Shown here piece by piece: positions 32,839-41,588 of a stretch of 64,000 bases of DNA (position 1 is the stretch's first letter; each line of letters starts with the position of its first letter). Position numbers and translations under genes: made by a program. The stretch covers positions 152,449 to 216,448 of the forward strand of contig NZ_JBISCC010000117.1 in assembly GCF_044385915.1 (NCBI RefSeq). The letters run 5' to 3'. Origin of the DNA: Thalassobellus citreus (GTDB taxonomy: Bacteria; Bacteroidota; Bacteroidia; Flavobacteriales; Flavobacteriaceae). Under the pieces are notes generated by a model that was not told the DNA's origin, ran no database searches, and saw only the letters and a program-made list of their open reading frames with translations.

Positions 32839-32911
32839 AGTTTGTGGTTTTGTCTCTTAGGGACTACTAAAAGTATACATAAATTACTATTGTTTAACAA
32901 AAATTAAAGCT

Positions 32912-33559
32912 ATGGATATTTACTCTCGACTATCAAAGCTCCCCAAACACTACAACATTACTAATAGCGCATTCGATTTAAAATGCGGACTATCAAGAGG
33001 TTGGTTGCGCAAAACTATTGAAAGACGCGCTAGCCCAACGTACAAAACACTTAAACAGATTTTGTTTAAATGTGAGGACATTAATCCTCATTGGTTATTA
33101 CTTAACGAAGGTGAAATGGAATTAGCCAAGGTTAACGAGCCAGACGGATTAAAACAATTGAAAATATTAACTAAAAATTACAAATCGGTAATTGTTAGTG
33201 ACAACGAAGGTCGCATTATGTGGGTTAACGATGAATTTGAAAAACAAACAGGTTATAGTTTAGAAAAAACGAAAGGGAAACACCCTGGCGATTTTATAAG
33301 ACACACCGATTATTTAGGCGATTTGTCTATTAACACTTGTAAAATTAAACAAGATACTTTTTACAACGATGTGTTACCGCATTACAAAATAAACGATTTG
33401 CCTGTGTCGCGTAAAATTTTGGTGGTTCCGCTAAAACATTTAAAAAAAATAATAGCCTATTTAACCTTCGCCAATATTAGGCGATACAAAAAATATAAAC
33501 TAATTGGGTGGGCTTTTATTGAAGACATTATAATTATGCCATTTGAAATATTAATATAA
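32912..33559 (+). CDS. HTH-PAS fusion regulator, 215 aa
   Basis: Residues about 1-70 form a repressor-type HTH (TNSAFDLKCGLSRGWLRKTI, then INPHWLLLNEGEMELAK). Residues about 90-185 look like a PAS sensor: VSDNEGRIMWVNDEFEKQTG, YSLEKTKGKHPGDFI, then RKILVVPLKHLKKIIAYLTF. The C-terminal part is short and hydrophobic. PAS domains sense small ligands, redox state or light. Fusion to a phage-type HTH is unusual and would let lysogeny respond to host state. A TACT-AAA-AGTA inverted repeat (32865-32875) upstream may be an operator. Confidence 0.7.
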   Translation: MDIYSRLSKLPKHYNITNSAFDLKCGLSRGWLRKTIERRASPTYKTLKQILFKCEDINPHWLLLNEGEMELAKVNEPDGLKQLKILTKNYKSVIVSDNEGRIMWVNDEFEKQTGYSLEKTKGKHPGDFIRHTDYLGDLSINTCKIKQDTFYNDVLPHYKINDLPVSRKILVVPLKHLKKIIAYLTFANIRRYKKYKLIGWAFIEDIIIMPFEILI

Positions 33560-33562
33560 AAG

Positions 33563-33691
33563 ATGAAAAAAGAAACTATTATAGTTACCGACAACCCTGA
33601 AGCCGATTATAATTCGAACCACGATTTATTAAATGCTTTAGATGAAATTGTTATTAATAAAACCATAACAAAAACAAATGAGACATCTTAG
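33563..33691 (+). CDS. Small protein after the PAS regulator, 42 aa
   Basis: ATG 33563 to TAG 33691. It encodes a short acidic protein (MKKETIIVTDNPEADYNSNH), 3 bp after the PAS regulator, so probably co-transcribed with it. It could be a modulator of the regulator. No family was recognised. Confidence 0.45.
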   Translation: MKKETIIVTDNPEADYNSNHDLLNALDEIVINKTITKTNETS

Positions 33692-33804
33692 GTTTTACTT
33701 GGTTTTTGCGTTAAAAAAAGTGGTGGTTTTTGGCTGTTTGTCCCATTGGTGTCCCAATAAAAATGTTAAGTAACTTAAAACAAACTATTTAGATGCTGTG
33801 GATT

Positions 33805-33821
33805 AATCCTGTCGAGGTCAC
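33805..33821 (+). other. Candidate attachment site (tRNA 3'-end fragment)
   Basis: AATCCTGTCGAGGTCAC has the form of a tRNA 3' end: the end of the T-loop, T-stem CCTGT, acceptor strand CGAGGTC, discriminator A and a C. The matching tRNA 5' part is absent, as expected for a phage or island attachment duplicate. Two hairpins follow, GTCATT/AATGAC (33827-33841) and AAACCATG/CATGGTTT (33846-33877) ending in a T-rich run, as downstream of a real tRNA. Which tRNA is not certain. The 33692-34029 gap holds nothing else clear. Confidence 0.45.
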
Positions 33822-34056
33822 TAAAAGTCATTGCAAATGACACTTAAACCATGTAAGTCTTATGATTTGCATGGTTTTCTGGTTTTTAAGAGTGTATAAT
33901 ATTTGAATTGATTTGGTTTTAAATGTGTGCTAAAAGGGTGCTTTTTTTTAAAGTGTGTGCTTAGCACACATTTTTATCAAGTATTTAATATTGAAATAGT
34001 TATAATTGATTTGGCTTTCGTCTCAATAAATGTTTAACAATTTAAAGACGACAATT

Positions 34057-35301
34057 ATGCGTACACAAAGCACCTTTTCAACATTGTTTTTGGTTCAAAG
34101 TTCAAAAGCTATTAATGATGAAGCATTACTTTATGTCAGAGTTACTGTAAATGGTAAGCGAGTTGACATTAGTTTAAAAAAGAAGATTCCTTTATCTATT
34201 TGGGATCACAAAAAGAAAAAAGCTCGTGGGATTTCAAACGAATCTCGGCAAATAAACGAGTATTTAAGTCAAGTAAAGACTAGTCTTTTTCAACATTTTC
34301 AAGATTTAAAATTCAAAGGAGAACTTATTACTGCAAAATTAATCAAAGCTAATTATCTAGGAGAAGGAGAAAAAACAAAAACACTTCAAAACCTTCTTGA
34401 ATATCACTCTAAGAAAACAGAAAAAACATTGGCTATAGGTACTTTGAGAAATTTTGGTGTAACTCAAGGCTATTTAAGCAAGTACCTAAACAATGAATTG
34501 AAGATGTCTGATATTTATTTAAAAGAATTGGATTATAAATTTATTTGCGATTTTGCTAGTTTCTTATTTTGCTTCTGGCCAAAAGGACATCCTAAAGCAA
34601 TGAGTAATAATACAGTGATGAAACATATTCAAAGGTTTCGAAAAATTGTAACACTTGGTTATCACATAGAATGGATAGATAGAGATCCTTTTGTTAGATG
34701 GAAGCCTACTTATGAAAAGATAGATAGACCGTATTTAACAGATAATGAACTTTCAAATATAGAATCTTATGAGTTCTCAATAGATAGGTTAGAAAGAGTG
34801 AGGGATTTGTTTATTTTTAGTTGCTATACTGGTATTGCATATATTGATTTAATGAATTTAACTCACAACAATATTTTTAAAGGAATAGATGGTAATGATT
34901 GGATATTTACCAATCGTCAAAAAACTAAATCTTCTGTTAAAGTTCCGTTATTAAAAAAAGCACAATATCTTATTAATAAATATCAGAATCACCCAATGTG
35001 CCAAATAACTGAAACTTTATTTCCTAAAATAAGTAATGAAAAGGTTAATTTTTATCTTAAAGAAATTGCTATTGCCGTAGGTTTAAAAAAGAATCTTACT
35101 TTTCATATGGCTCGTCATACCTTTGCAACTACTGTAACTTTAAGTAATGGAGTTCCAATTGAAACTGTTTCTAAGCTTTTAGGTCATTCTAAGATAGCTT
35201 CTACTCAAATATATGCAAGGGTAATTGAAAGAAAAGTTAGTGATGATATGAAAAATTTAAAAGAGCAACTTTCAAAACCGAAGTGTAATTTAAATAATTA
35301 A
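34057..35301 (+). CDS. Tyrosine recombinase/integrase (IntDOT-like), 414 aa
   Basis: The start is taken at the ninth codon after ATG 34030, at MRTQSTFSTLFLVQ, the usual N-terminus of Bacteroidota integrases. An arm-binding domain (VTVNGKRVDISLKKK), a SAM-like core-binding domain, and the catalytic domain follow. Catalytic residues visible are HMARHTFA (H-x-x-R), LGHSKIA (His) and the nucleophile Tyr in TQIYARV. The first conserved arginine, normally in TGLRxxE, is alanine in TGIAYIDL, as known for IntDOT-type enzymes. It should excise or integrate a mobile element. It lies just right of the tRNA-like fragment, so ownership is uncertain. Confidence 0.85.
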   Translation: MRTQSTFSTLFLVQSSKAINDEALLYVRVTVNGKRVDISLKKKIPLSIWDHKKKKARGISNESRQINEYLSQVKTSLFQHFQDLKFKGELITAKLIKANYLGEGEKTKTLQNLLEYHSKKTEKTLAIGTLRNFGVTQGYLSKYLNNELKMSDIYLKELDYKFICDFASFLFCFWPKGHPKAMSNNTVMKHIQRFRKIVTLGYHIEWIDRDPFVRWKPTYEKIDRPYLTDNELSNIESYEFSIDRLERVRDLFIFSCYTGIAYIDLMNLTHNNIFKGIDGNDWIFTNRQKTKSSVKVPLLKKAQYLINKYQNHPMCQITETLFPKISNEKVNFYLKEIAIAVGLKKNLTFHMARHTFATTVTLSNGVPIETVSKLLGHSKIASTQIYARVIERKVSDDMKNLKEQLSKPKCNLNN

Positions 35302-35434
35302 CCATTAATCCTTTAATTTTTAAGTAATTCACTTTAGATAAGAAACCTTAAAATAAATGAATTGAACTTTTTTGTAAAAACATATTTATGAAGGGAATTT
35401 AAAATTGCGCACTATTTAACTTTTATTATTAATA

Positions 35435-36300
35435 GTGTCCGACTAAAATACAGTATATACTTAATACTGTTCTTTAGGGGTTGTAAAGTTGTTTTTTTTC
35501 TCAAAAGTAAGGCAGCAGAAAAATCTTAGTTGTTTACTTGTTGGTTTTGTAGTTAATCCTAACCATTTTTTACTTGGGTTTTCTAGGGATTTAAATAAGT
35601 ATATATATGTCATTAAATAAAAAAACATACCATTGATACCATATTAGAGTATTTCCATCTTCTTTTAGTTTGTTGCTGTATAAAAAGCATTAGTAATTGC
35701 GTTATAAGTCCACACTAAATCTGTATTGCGATAGTATCTTGATTATCAACTAGGAAGTGTTTTAATAGAAAGTTCTGTTTAACTCTTCCAAGCTCAATAT
35801 GCCTAGCTTTTTTCAATAGTTATATATTCATTCTTTAGTACAGAATCATTGGTAGTGTCGGACAGGTAGAACTCTTTAATACTTATGTAATGTGTGTATT
35901 GCAGCAATGTAAAAGGATAAGACAAGGAACGCTTTCTAAAGCGTTAATCATTGTATGTATCTTGATACCTCTTTTCTTTTCCCTAGATGGGGGATAACGT
36001 CAAACACCTTTTATAATATCACTAAAAGACATATCGTACTGGAATCAACAATTTTCAGGTGCCTTACTGGTAAAGACAAAGAGCTAATGTCCGAGTAAAT
36101 ATGCACGATACTGATTAACAAACTATAGAATATACTAGAAAACACTTCGCTATTCCGATTTTTATTAACGTCTGAAAGTTTACTACGTTTTGGGAAATAC
36201 TTAAGATTTAGACCTCCTATACTGCTTTCATAGGAAGTAGATTGCGAAATAAGCTTACGCCACCATAAATCTTAAAAAAGCTTATGCTATTCTTTCTATC
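35435..36300 (-). pseudogene. Degenerate IS4-type transposase
   Basis: Reading the minus strand with frame shifts and stops gives fragments typical of Bacteroidota IS4-family transposases: FPKRSKLSDVNKNRNSEVFS, LKIVDSSTICLFSDIIKGV, then GIKIHTMINA, and near the end KRRWKYSNMVSM. A terminal repeat-like GTGTCCGAC remains at 35435. The other end is not visible, so the element is truncated as well as inactivated. It accounts for most of the 35.3-36.4 kb gap; 36301-36615 is AT-rich and shows nothing. Confidence 0.7.
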
Positions 36301-36615
36301 GCTATTTTACTCTTGAGCTCTACTAGTATAGTAATGATAGAAAGATAAATTAGCTTTTGTAGTTGTTTGATAATTCGCTACCCCTAAAGTTATTACTATT
36401 GTTATATTTGTTTGTATTAAAAATCTTTATTGTACACTACTGATTTTTATAATAAAATAAGTTAGTTTTAATTATTTGTTTAAATGGTTTTGTTATAGCT
36501 AAATAAATGAGTTTATATAAAAAATAGTCATCATTTTTAAATTTGAAGTTTGTTTTTGTATTAGTTTTTTTTACTGGGATAAACAAAAAATAAAAGACTT
36601 CATTAAAAAAAAAAG

Positions 36616-37368
36616 TTATTTTAAATTTAAAAATCTATTTAACTCTTCTTGTCTTCGTTTTGCTATAGGTAAGGTTTTATGATTAATTAAATGACAATAA
36701 TTACCGTCAACTTTATTTATGTGATGAATCATATATATGTTAACCAGGTATGAATGATGAATTCTAAAAAATAAATTATTATTAAGTGTTTTTTGATATT
36801 CTCCTAAATTGCGGCTAGCTATTTTTGTGTCACCATTTATTAAATGAAATTTGGTATAACGCCCATCTGCTTCACAGTATAAAATATCTTCACATTTAAT
36901 TAGCTCTATTTTATCAATATATGGGATTGCTAAAATTTTTGAAAAATTTACTTCTTTGTTATAATTTATATTTAAATTATCAAGATTATTGATTTTTGTT
37001 AAGGCTTTGTTTATATTTTTTTTTATATTTTCAGCACTATAAGGTTTTAAGATATAACCTATAGGATTGTAGTCAATTGCTTCATATGCATATTCTTTAG
37101 AACTACTAATAAAAATAATTTGAGTATTTAAAATATTATCTTTATCATTAAATATATTTTTCAAAAAAGAAAAAATAATTTCCTTTCCTATAATAATATC
37201 TAGAAATAGAATACTTGGTTTAGTTTTTTTGTACAATTCTTTGCCTTCTTGAATGTTTGTCGCAACACCTTCAATATAGATATTGTTAAAGTTTTTTCGA
37301 ATTTCAGTAATAAGAATATTAGAAAAAGTTTTGTCGTCTTCAAATATTAAAGTGTTAATTTTTTTCAT
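36616..37368 (-). CDS. LytTR-family response regulator, 250 aa
   Basis: A two-component response regulator. The receiver domain has the acidic pair at FEDD (10-12), the phosphoacceptor D57 in ILFLDIIIG, and the conserved lysine K108 in ILKPYS. Residues about 145-248 are a LytTR DNA-binding domain (YIDKIELIKCEDILYCEADG, then NLGEYQKTL and FRIHHSYLVNI). No sensor kinase gene is nearby, so it is an orphan here. It is bounded by insertion-sequence remnants on both sides and is preceded by the A/T-only tract at 37369-37435. Composition is extremely A/T-rich. A role in controlling the adjacent polysaccharide locus is possible. Confidence 0.85.
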   Translation of the reverse strand: MKKINTLIFEDDKTFSNILITEIRKNFNNIYIEGVATNIQEGKELYKKTKPSILFLDIIIGKEIIFSFLKNIFNDKDNILNTQIIFISSSKEYAYEAIDYNPIGYILKPYSAENIKKNINKALTKINNLDNLNINYNKEVNFSKILAIPYIDKIELIKCEDILYCEADGRYTKFHLINGDTKIASRNLGEYQKTLNNNLFFRIHHSYLVNIYMIHHINKVDGNYCHLINHKTLPIAKRRQEELNRFLNLK

Positions 37369-37435
37369 TTTTTTATTTTTTATTTTTTATTTTTTTATTT
37401 ATTTTTATTTATTTTTATTTATTTATTTTTATTTT
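37369..37435 (-). repeat. A/T-only quasi-tandem tract before the regulator
   Basis: 67 bases that contain almost only T runs of 3-7 separated by single A residues (minus strand: AAATAAA-type units). It abuts the start codon, so it is the 5' leader of the LytTR gene. Tract length could change by slippage and alter expression. The remaining 37436-37576 bases show no gene. Confidence 0.7.
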
Positions 37436-37576
37436 CTAAAAGTCGTTTATTTTTTTGATTATAATCATGTGAAGTATTAATTGTTGTGTATTAAATCATA
37501 AAAGAGTTATTATATGCATAACTGTTTGTTTATATCTAAAAATGTTATAAGCATAAAATTGGACTTGCAACAAAAA

Positions 37577-38789
37577 GTCGGACAAATTATCTAAGACCTA
37601 TGGCACATTTTTAATTTGATAAAATTCTAATTCCATTTCTTTATGTGTTTTATATTCTAAACAAGAGTGCAAACGTTTTCTATTAAACCAAACTTCTATA
37701 TATTCAAAGACTGCTAATTTGGCTTTCCCAGTAGTTTTAAAATTATGATTATTTAAGAGTTTTAAAAAAACTTTCTGCCACAGTATTGTCCGAACAATTA
37801 GCCTTTCTACTCATAATTTGAGTAATTAAAGTATTTGTCTTAATCAATTTTCTAAATTCTTATAAAAGAATATTGTATACCTCTGTCTGAATGAAAAAGT
37901 AAAGGCTTGGTTATTTGTCTTTTTGATATTGCCATTTTCCAAGCTGGAATAATGGTTTGATCTGTATACAATTGTGTGCTTAATGACAAACCAATGACTT
38001 GTCAGTCATATAAATCAACTATGGAGGTAAGATATAGCCAACCTGAAGCTGTTTTTATATAAGTGATGTCAGATGCCCAAACTTCATTTAATGATTTTGG
38101 TCTAAAGTTTCTATTTAAATGATTGCTACAAATAGGATATGGATGATTGGAATCTGTAGTAACTTTAAATCACTTCTTAAGTTTACTCCTCCAACCATTG
38201 ATAAGCATCAGTTTAGCAACTCTCTTCTTTGGTATATCATGGCCTTCCCTTTTTAGTTGTTCAGCTATTCTAACTCTACCATAAGTTTGATTGCTTAAAT
38301 CAAAAATCTCTTTTATCAAATCTGTAAACAGACTATTTTCTATAGCTCGATTTGATGGACTATGGCTGAATCACCTATAATAACTACTTCGACTTACTTT
38401 TAAAACTCTACACATCTTTTCAATAGGATATAAATGTTTATAACTACTATAAATTGATAGCTTTTCCATCGCTCTTGGAAAAGATGTGAACAGCTTTTTT
38501 CAATATTAAGCTGTAATTATTTGTATTTCAAGGCTTTGTGTAACTGTTTTGCTTCTATAGAGTCGGTTTCAGGTTTTATGGAAATTTTTGGGAAGTTTTT
38601 GTTTTTTGACCTGCTCTCCACTTATAAATTGTTGCACCTGAACTCCTAGTTCATCTGCTAATTCTTTAATATTTTCTCGCTGATAACTTAATCTTACTGC
38701 TTCTGATTTAAATTCTGTACTGTAAACTCGTTTTTTCATTATTCTAAGATATTTGTTTTTAAATAAACAGTCTTAAAATTTCTGTCCAA
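37577..38789 (-). mobile_element. Decayed IS3-family element
   Basis: The terminal inverted repeats resemble each other: GGACAAATTATCTAAGACC at the left end and, read from the right end, GGACAGAAATTTTAAGACTG. The minus-strand transposase reading starts at 38739 with MKKRVYSTEFKSEAVRLSYQ (OrfA) and breaks by frameshift around 38620. OrfB fragments include SRSSYYR, TYGRVRIAEQLKREGHDIPK, DITYIKTASGWLYL with IVDLYD, and HSDRGIQY, typical of the DDE (rve) domain, with several in-frame stops. The element is inactive. Confidence 0.8.
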
Positions 38790-38814
38790 GTAAATGTAGT
38801 AACGTCAAAGTAAT

Positions 38815-38916
38815 GGCGGATTAAACTTCAAAGCACTTCATACTATGATACACCAAGTTAAATATTGGATTCGAACGACTTATTCTTCGGTAAGTGATTA
38901 TAACCTTAATAGATAA
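38815..38916 (+). pseudogene. Fragment resembling an ISXO2/IS1595 transposase C-terminus
   Basis: A plus-strand frame reads GGLNFKALHTMIHQVKYWIR, then TTYSSVSDYNLNR and a stop at 38914. This resembles the C-terminal part of IS1595-type transposases (H-x-x-K-x-W-x-R pattern). Only about 30 codons remain. The rest of 38917-39110 contains no gene and is the upstream region of the OmpA gene. Confidence 0.4.
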
Positions 38917-39110
38917 TTTCAATGTCATTTTTTTAGCTGTTTTATAATTGTGGTTTCTATTAATTAGCTTTTTCATTAATGTGGTTTTTTTTACCACAAC
39001 CACTCTATTTGATAACGATTATTTCTAATGAGGTTCAATTATTACTTCGAAGTGTGTTTTTTTTTTTAATAAATCGTTATTTGTATAATTAATTTAATTT
39101 ATATAAAAAA

Positions 39111-40382
39111 ATGAGAAATATCACTGTTTTATTTTGTGCGTTATGTTTTACTATTTTGGGGTATTCACAAGAAATACTAATTCATAAAAAACAAAAACAA
39201 ATTTCAGTCAAATTTAGGCTTAATTATGTAGATAGTTCTGGTGAGTATAGTCCTTTTAGTGGAGTATCTTCTTTTAAAGAGAATGCTTTTAGTGATCCTT
39301 TAAAATTGGGTATTGATTACCGATTGAATGAATTGTTTTCAGTAGGGTTAGATGCTGGTTTTAATAAATGGAAGGAGTCAAGCGCTGTTATAGATAAGAA
39401 AAATATTTTAGGAGATCAAAATTATTTTTCCTTAGATGCTGGGATGTCTATTTATATTGATGAGGCTTTTAACTGGTTTTTAAATGCAGATTGGTTAGAT
39501 GTTTATTTAAATGGGGGGGTGGGTTATTTTAAGGTAACAGAAGGTGCTTTTTCTGGGAATTTTGGTGGAGGTGTTAATACTTGGCTTTCAAAAAAAATAG
39601 CTTTGAATTTCGAATTGCTTTCTAAGTTTTCTTTAGATTCGAGTCCTGCAAGATATGAATCAAATCATTTTCAGGTTTCAGCAGGATTGGTTTTTAGATT
39701 AAGTAGAAAAGATTCAGATGACGATGGTGTTATAGATTCAGTTGATAAATGTCCAAAATTATTTGGTATAAAAGCGAATAAAGGTTGTCCTGAAGATTAT
39801 CATTCTAAAAACGCCCAAAGGGTAAAGGTAAATTTAGATGATACGTTGCAACAAAAGAGAGGAGTTATTTTTGATGAGCAAGTCTTGAAAGATATACATA
39901 TAGAATTAAAAGAATCGAGACAGGAGCTTGGTAAGTTAAATAAAAAGTTAGGTAAGAGTATTTTGAAAGATAGCTTATTAGGTGCTAGTACTATTGAAAC
40001 TTCATTAAAAAATGAATCATTATATTCTGAATATTCTGATTATTTGTTAGCGATTTCAAGAAAAATTTCATTTAAAAAAGGGAATTATAATTTTTCTCAA
40101 GATTCATATCACAATATGAAGAGCCTTCTGAATTTTATTTTAAAATTTCCTAAAACCAGATTTAGAATAGAAGGTCATACAGATAGTGTTGGTGAATTTC
40201 AACAAAATAGAGTTTTATCAAAAATGAGAGCTAATTCTGTTAGGAATTACTTAATAGAAGGAGGTGTTAATCCTGATAATATTATAACGTTAGGATATGG
40301 TGAATTATATCCTATTGCTTCTAATTTAACTGTTGAAGGTCAAAAAAAGAATAGGCGAGTAGATATTTTATTTATTGATTAG
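39111..40382 (+). CDS. OmpA-family outer membrane protein with TSP3 linker, 423 aa
   Basis: A signal peptide (residues 1-20, ends GYSQ) is followed by an 8-strand-type beta-barrel region (about 30-200). A calcium-binding thrombospondin type-3 repeat (DSDDDGVIDSVDKCP, 201-215) and an OmpA C-terminal peptidoglycan-binding domain follow (about 318-423), with GHTDSVG (355-361) and NRRVDI (414-419). Such proteins tie the outer membrane to the wall. It stands 112 bp before the polysaccharide locus and is the first gene of the co-directional run, so it may be co-regulated or assist surface polymer export. A small hairpin (40382-40397) follows. Confidence 0.85.
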   Translation: MRNITVLFCALCFTILGYSQEILIHKKQKQISVKFRLNYVDSSGEYSPFSGVSSFKENAFSDPLKLGIDYRLNELFSVGLDAGFNKWKESSAVIDKKNILGDQNYFSLDAGMSIYIDEAFNWFLNADWLDVYLNGGVGYFKVTEGAFSGNFGGGVNTWLSKKIALNFELLSKFSLDSSPARYESNHFQVSAGLVFRLSRKDSDDDGVIDSVDKCPKLFGIKANKGCPEDYHSKNAQRVKVNLDDTLQQKRGVIFDEQVLKDIHIELKESRQELGKLNKKLGKSILKDSLLGASTIETSLKNESLYSEYSDYLLAISRKISFKKGNYNFSQDSYHNMKSLLNFILKFPKTRFRIEGHTDSVGEFQQNRVLSKMRANSVRNYLIEGGVNPDNIITLGYGELYPIASNLTVEGQKKNRRVDILFID

Positions 40383-40493
40383 TTTTAGTAGTAAAACATA
40401 AAAATAATTTGAGTTGTTGGTAATGTTGTAAAGCTTTTATGATCTTAAAGTTATGTGATGTTATTGATCTTTTTTATTTAGAAAAAAAAATAT

Positions 40494-41588
40494 ATGTTTA
40501 AAGTAGAATTACTAATAGTTGTTTTTTCTTTTGTATTATCAATAATCATTTCTTTTTATTTTTTACCTAGGATTATTTTACTGTCAAGAAAATTTAAATT
40601 ATTCGATAAGCCATCTGAAAGAAAATCTCACAAATATAATGTTTCTTATTTAGGAGGTATAGCTGTTTTTTTAGCGGTACTACTTGCTAACTTGATTATT
40701 GGTATACTATTCTATCATATAAACAATTCTATTTATGATTTTAAACTTGCTTTTGGTCTTTTTACATCGTTATTTGTTTTAGTTTTAGTTGGACTAAAAG
40801 ACGATTTAATAGGAGCTAAGCCCTTAGAAAAAATATTATTTCAAATATTGGCTGCTACTTTTTTAATTGTAGTTTGTAATGTTCGTATTTTAACCTTGAA
40901 TGGTCTTTTTGGAGTTTATTATTTAAGCCCTTTAGTTAGCGTTTCGGTTTCTTTATTTTTATTTATACTTCTAATTAATGCTTTTAACTTAGTTGATGGT
41001 ATTGATGGTCTTTCTGCTTCTATTAGTATATTAAGTAATCTTGTTATTGGGTGTTTTTTTTTAAAATATGGTTTAATGTTTAGCGCTATTATTTTGTTTA
41101 GTTTTTCTGGAGCAACGTTGTCTTTTTTGTTTTTTAATTTTAGTTATAATCTTAGAAAAAAAATATTTTTAGGCGATAATGGGGCGTTTGTACTAGGTTT
41201 AATAAGCTCTTATGCTATTATTGTATCTTTTAATCAATGTATTAAAATAGATGAATTACTGACTAATTACGTATTTGAAAATTTTCAAATAATTATTATT
41301 ACTCTAGTTAGTTATCCTTTACTTGATACCGTAAGAGTTTTTATGGTTAGGATTTATAAAGGCTTGAGTCCATTTAAAGCAGATAAAAATCATATGCATC
41401 ACCATTTATTAAAATTGAATTTAACTCATAAAAAAAGTACATTAATTGTTGTTGTTTACACGGTATTCCTTTTTGTATTAGCTTTTGTATTAAGGTTTTT
41501 GAATATAAATGACCATTTTTTTATCATTCTAGGAACTTCTAGTGTTATTTACTTTATTCCTATCATTTCTAATTTTTATAATAAATAA
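40494..41588 (+). CDS. WecA/MraY-like sugar-phosphate transferase, 364 aa
   Basis: An integral membrane enzyme that moves a sugar-1-phosphate from a UDP-sugar to undecaprenyl phosphate, the first step of polymer assembly. Family motifs are seen: DKPSERKSHK (38-47), the Asp pair LKDD (101-104), NAFNLVDGIDGLS (162-174), the catalytic-site FLGDNGA (225-231), and the His motif HMHHHLL near residue 303. Many hydrophobic spans are present. Size fits WecA-type proteins. It shares one base with the next gene. Confidence 0.85.
   Translation: MFKVELLIVVFSFVLSIIISFYFLPRIILLSRKFKLFDKPSERKSHKYNVSYLGGIAVFLAVLLANLIIGILFYHINNSIYDFKLAFGLFTSLFVLVLVGLKDDLIGAKPLEKILFQILAATFLIVVCNVRILTLNGLFGVYYLSPLVSVSVSLFLFILLINAFNLVDGIDGLSASISILSNLVIGCFFLKYGLMFSAIILFSFSGATLSFLFFNFSYNLRKKIFLGDNGAFVLGLISSYAIIVSFNQCIKIDELLTNYVFENFQIIIITLVSYPLLDTVRVFMVRIYKGLSPFKADKNHMHHHLLKLNLTHKKSTLIVVVYTVFLFVLAFVLRFLNINDHFFIILGTSSVIYFIPIISNFYNK

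Larger units (their letters stand above)
1..33821 (-). mobile_element. Prophage (left end outside the window)
   Basis: A continuous block of phage genes, nearly all on the minus strand: lysogeny regulators at 32.0-33.7 kb, early genes and a primase-helicase at 26.2-32.0 kb, tail fibre, tailspike and lysis genes at 14.5-23.6 kb, S49 protease and capsid at 10.3-14.3 kb, terminase at 4.7-8.5 kb, and portal and connector genes at 0.3-4.5 kb. Tape-measure and other tail genes are not seen and presumably lie left of base 1, where a gene is cut by the window edge. The right limit is placed at a tRNA-3'-end-like sequence (33805-33821). If the integrase at 34057 belongs to this phage, the element extends to about 35.4 kb instead. 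Both late and early genes look intact, so it could be functional. Confidence 0.9.

Noticed and set aside
1..33821. Mu-like (transposable) phage
   Set aside because: No transposase A/B genes are visible and a tyrosine integrase with a tRNA-like site is near the right end.
37369..37435. CRISPR-like repeat array
   Set aside because: The tract is made only of A and T with irregular short units and no spacers.
38821..39003. 60-aa minus-strand frame
   Set aside because: It overlaps the ISXO2/IS1595-like fragment on the other strand and has no recognisable content.
40382..40397. Terminator after the OmpA gene
   Set aside because: Only a 6-bp A/T-rich stem (GTTTTA/TAAAAC) without a T-run; too weak to list as a feature.
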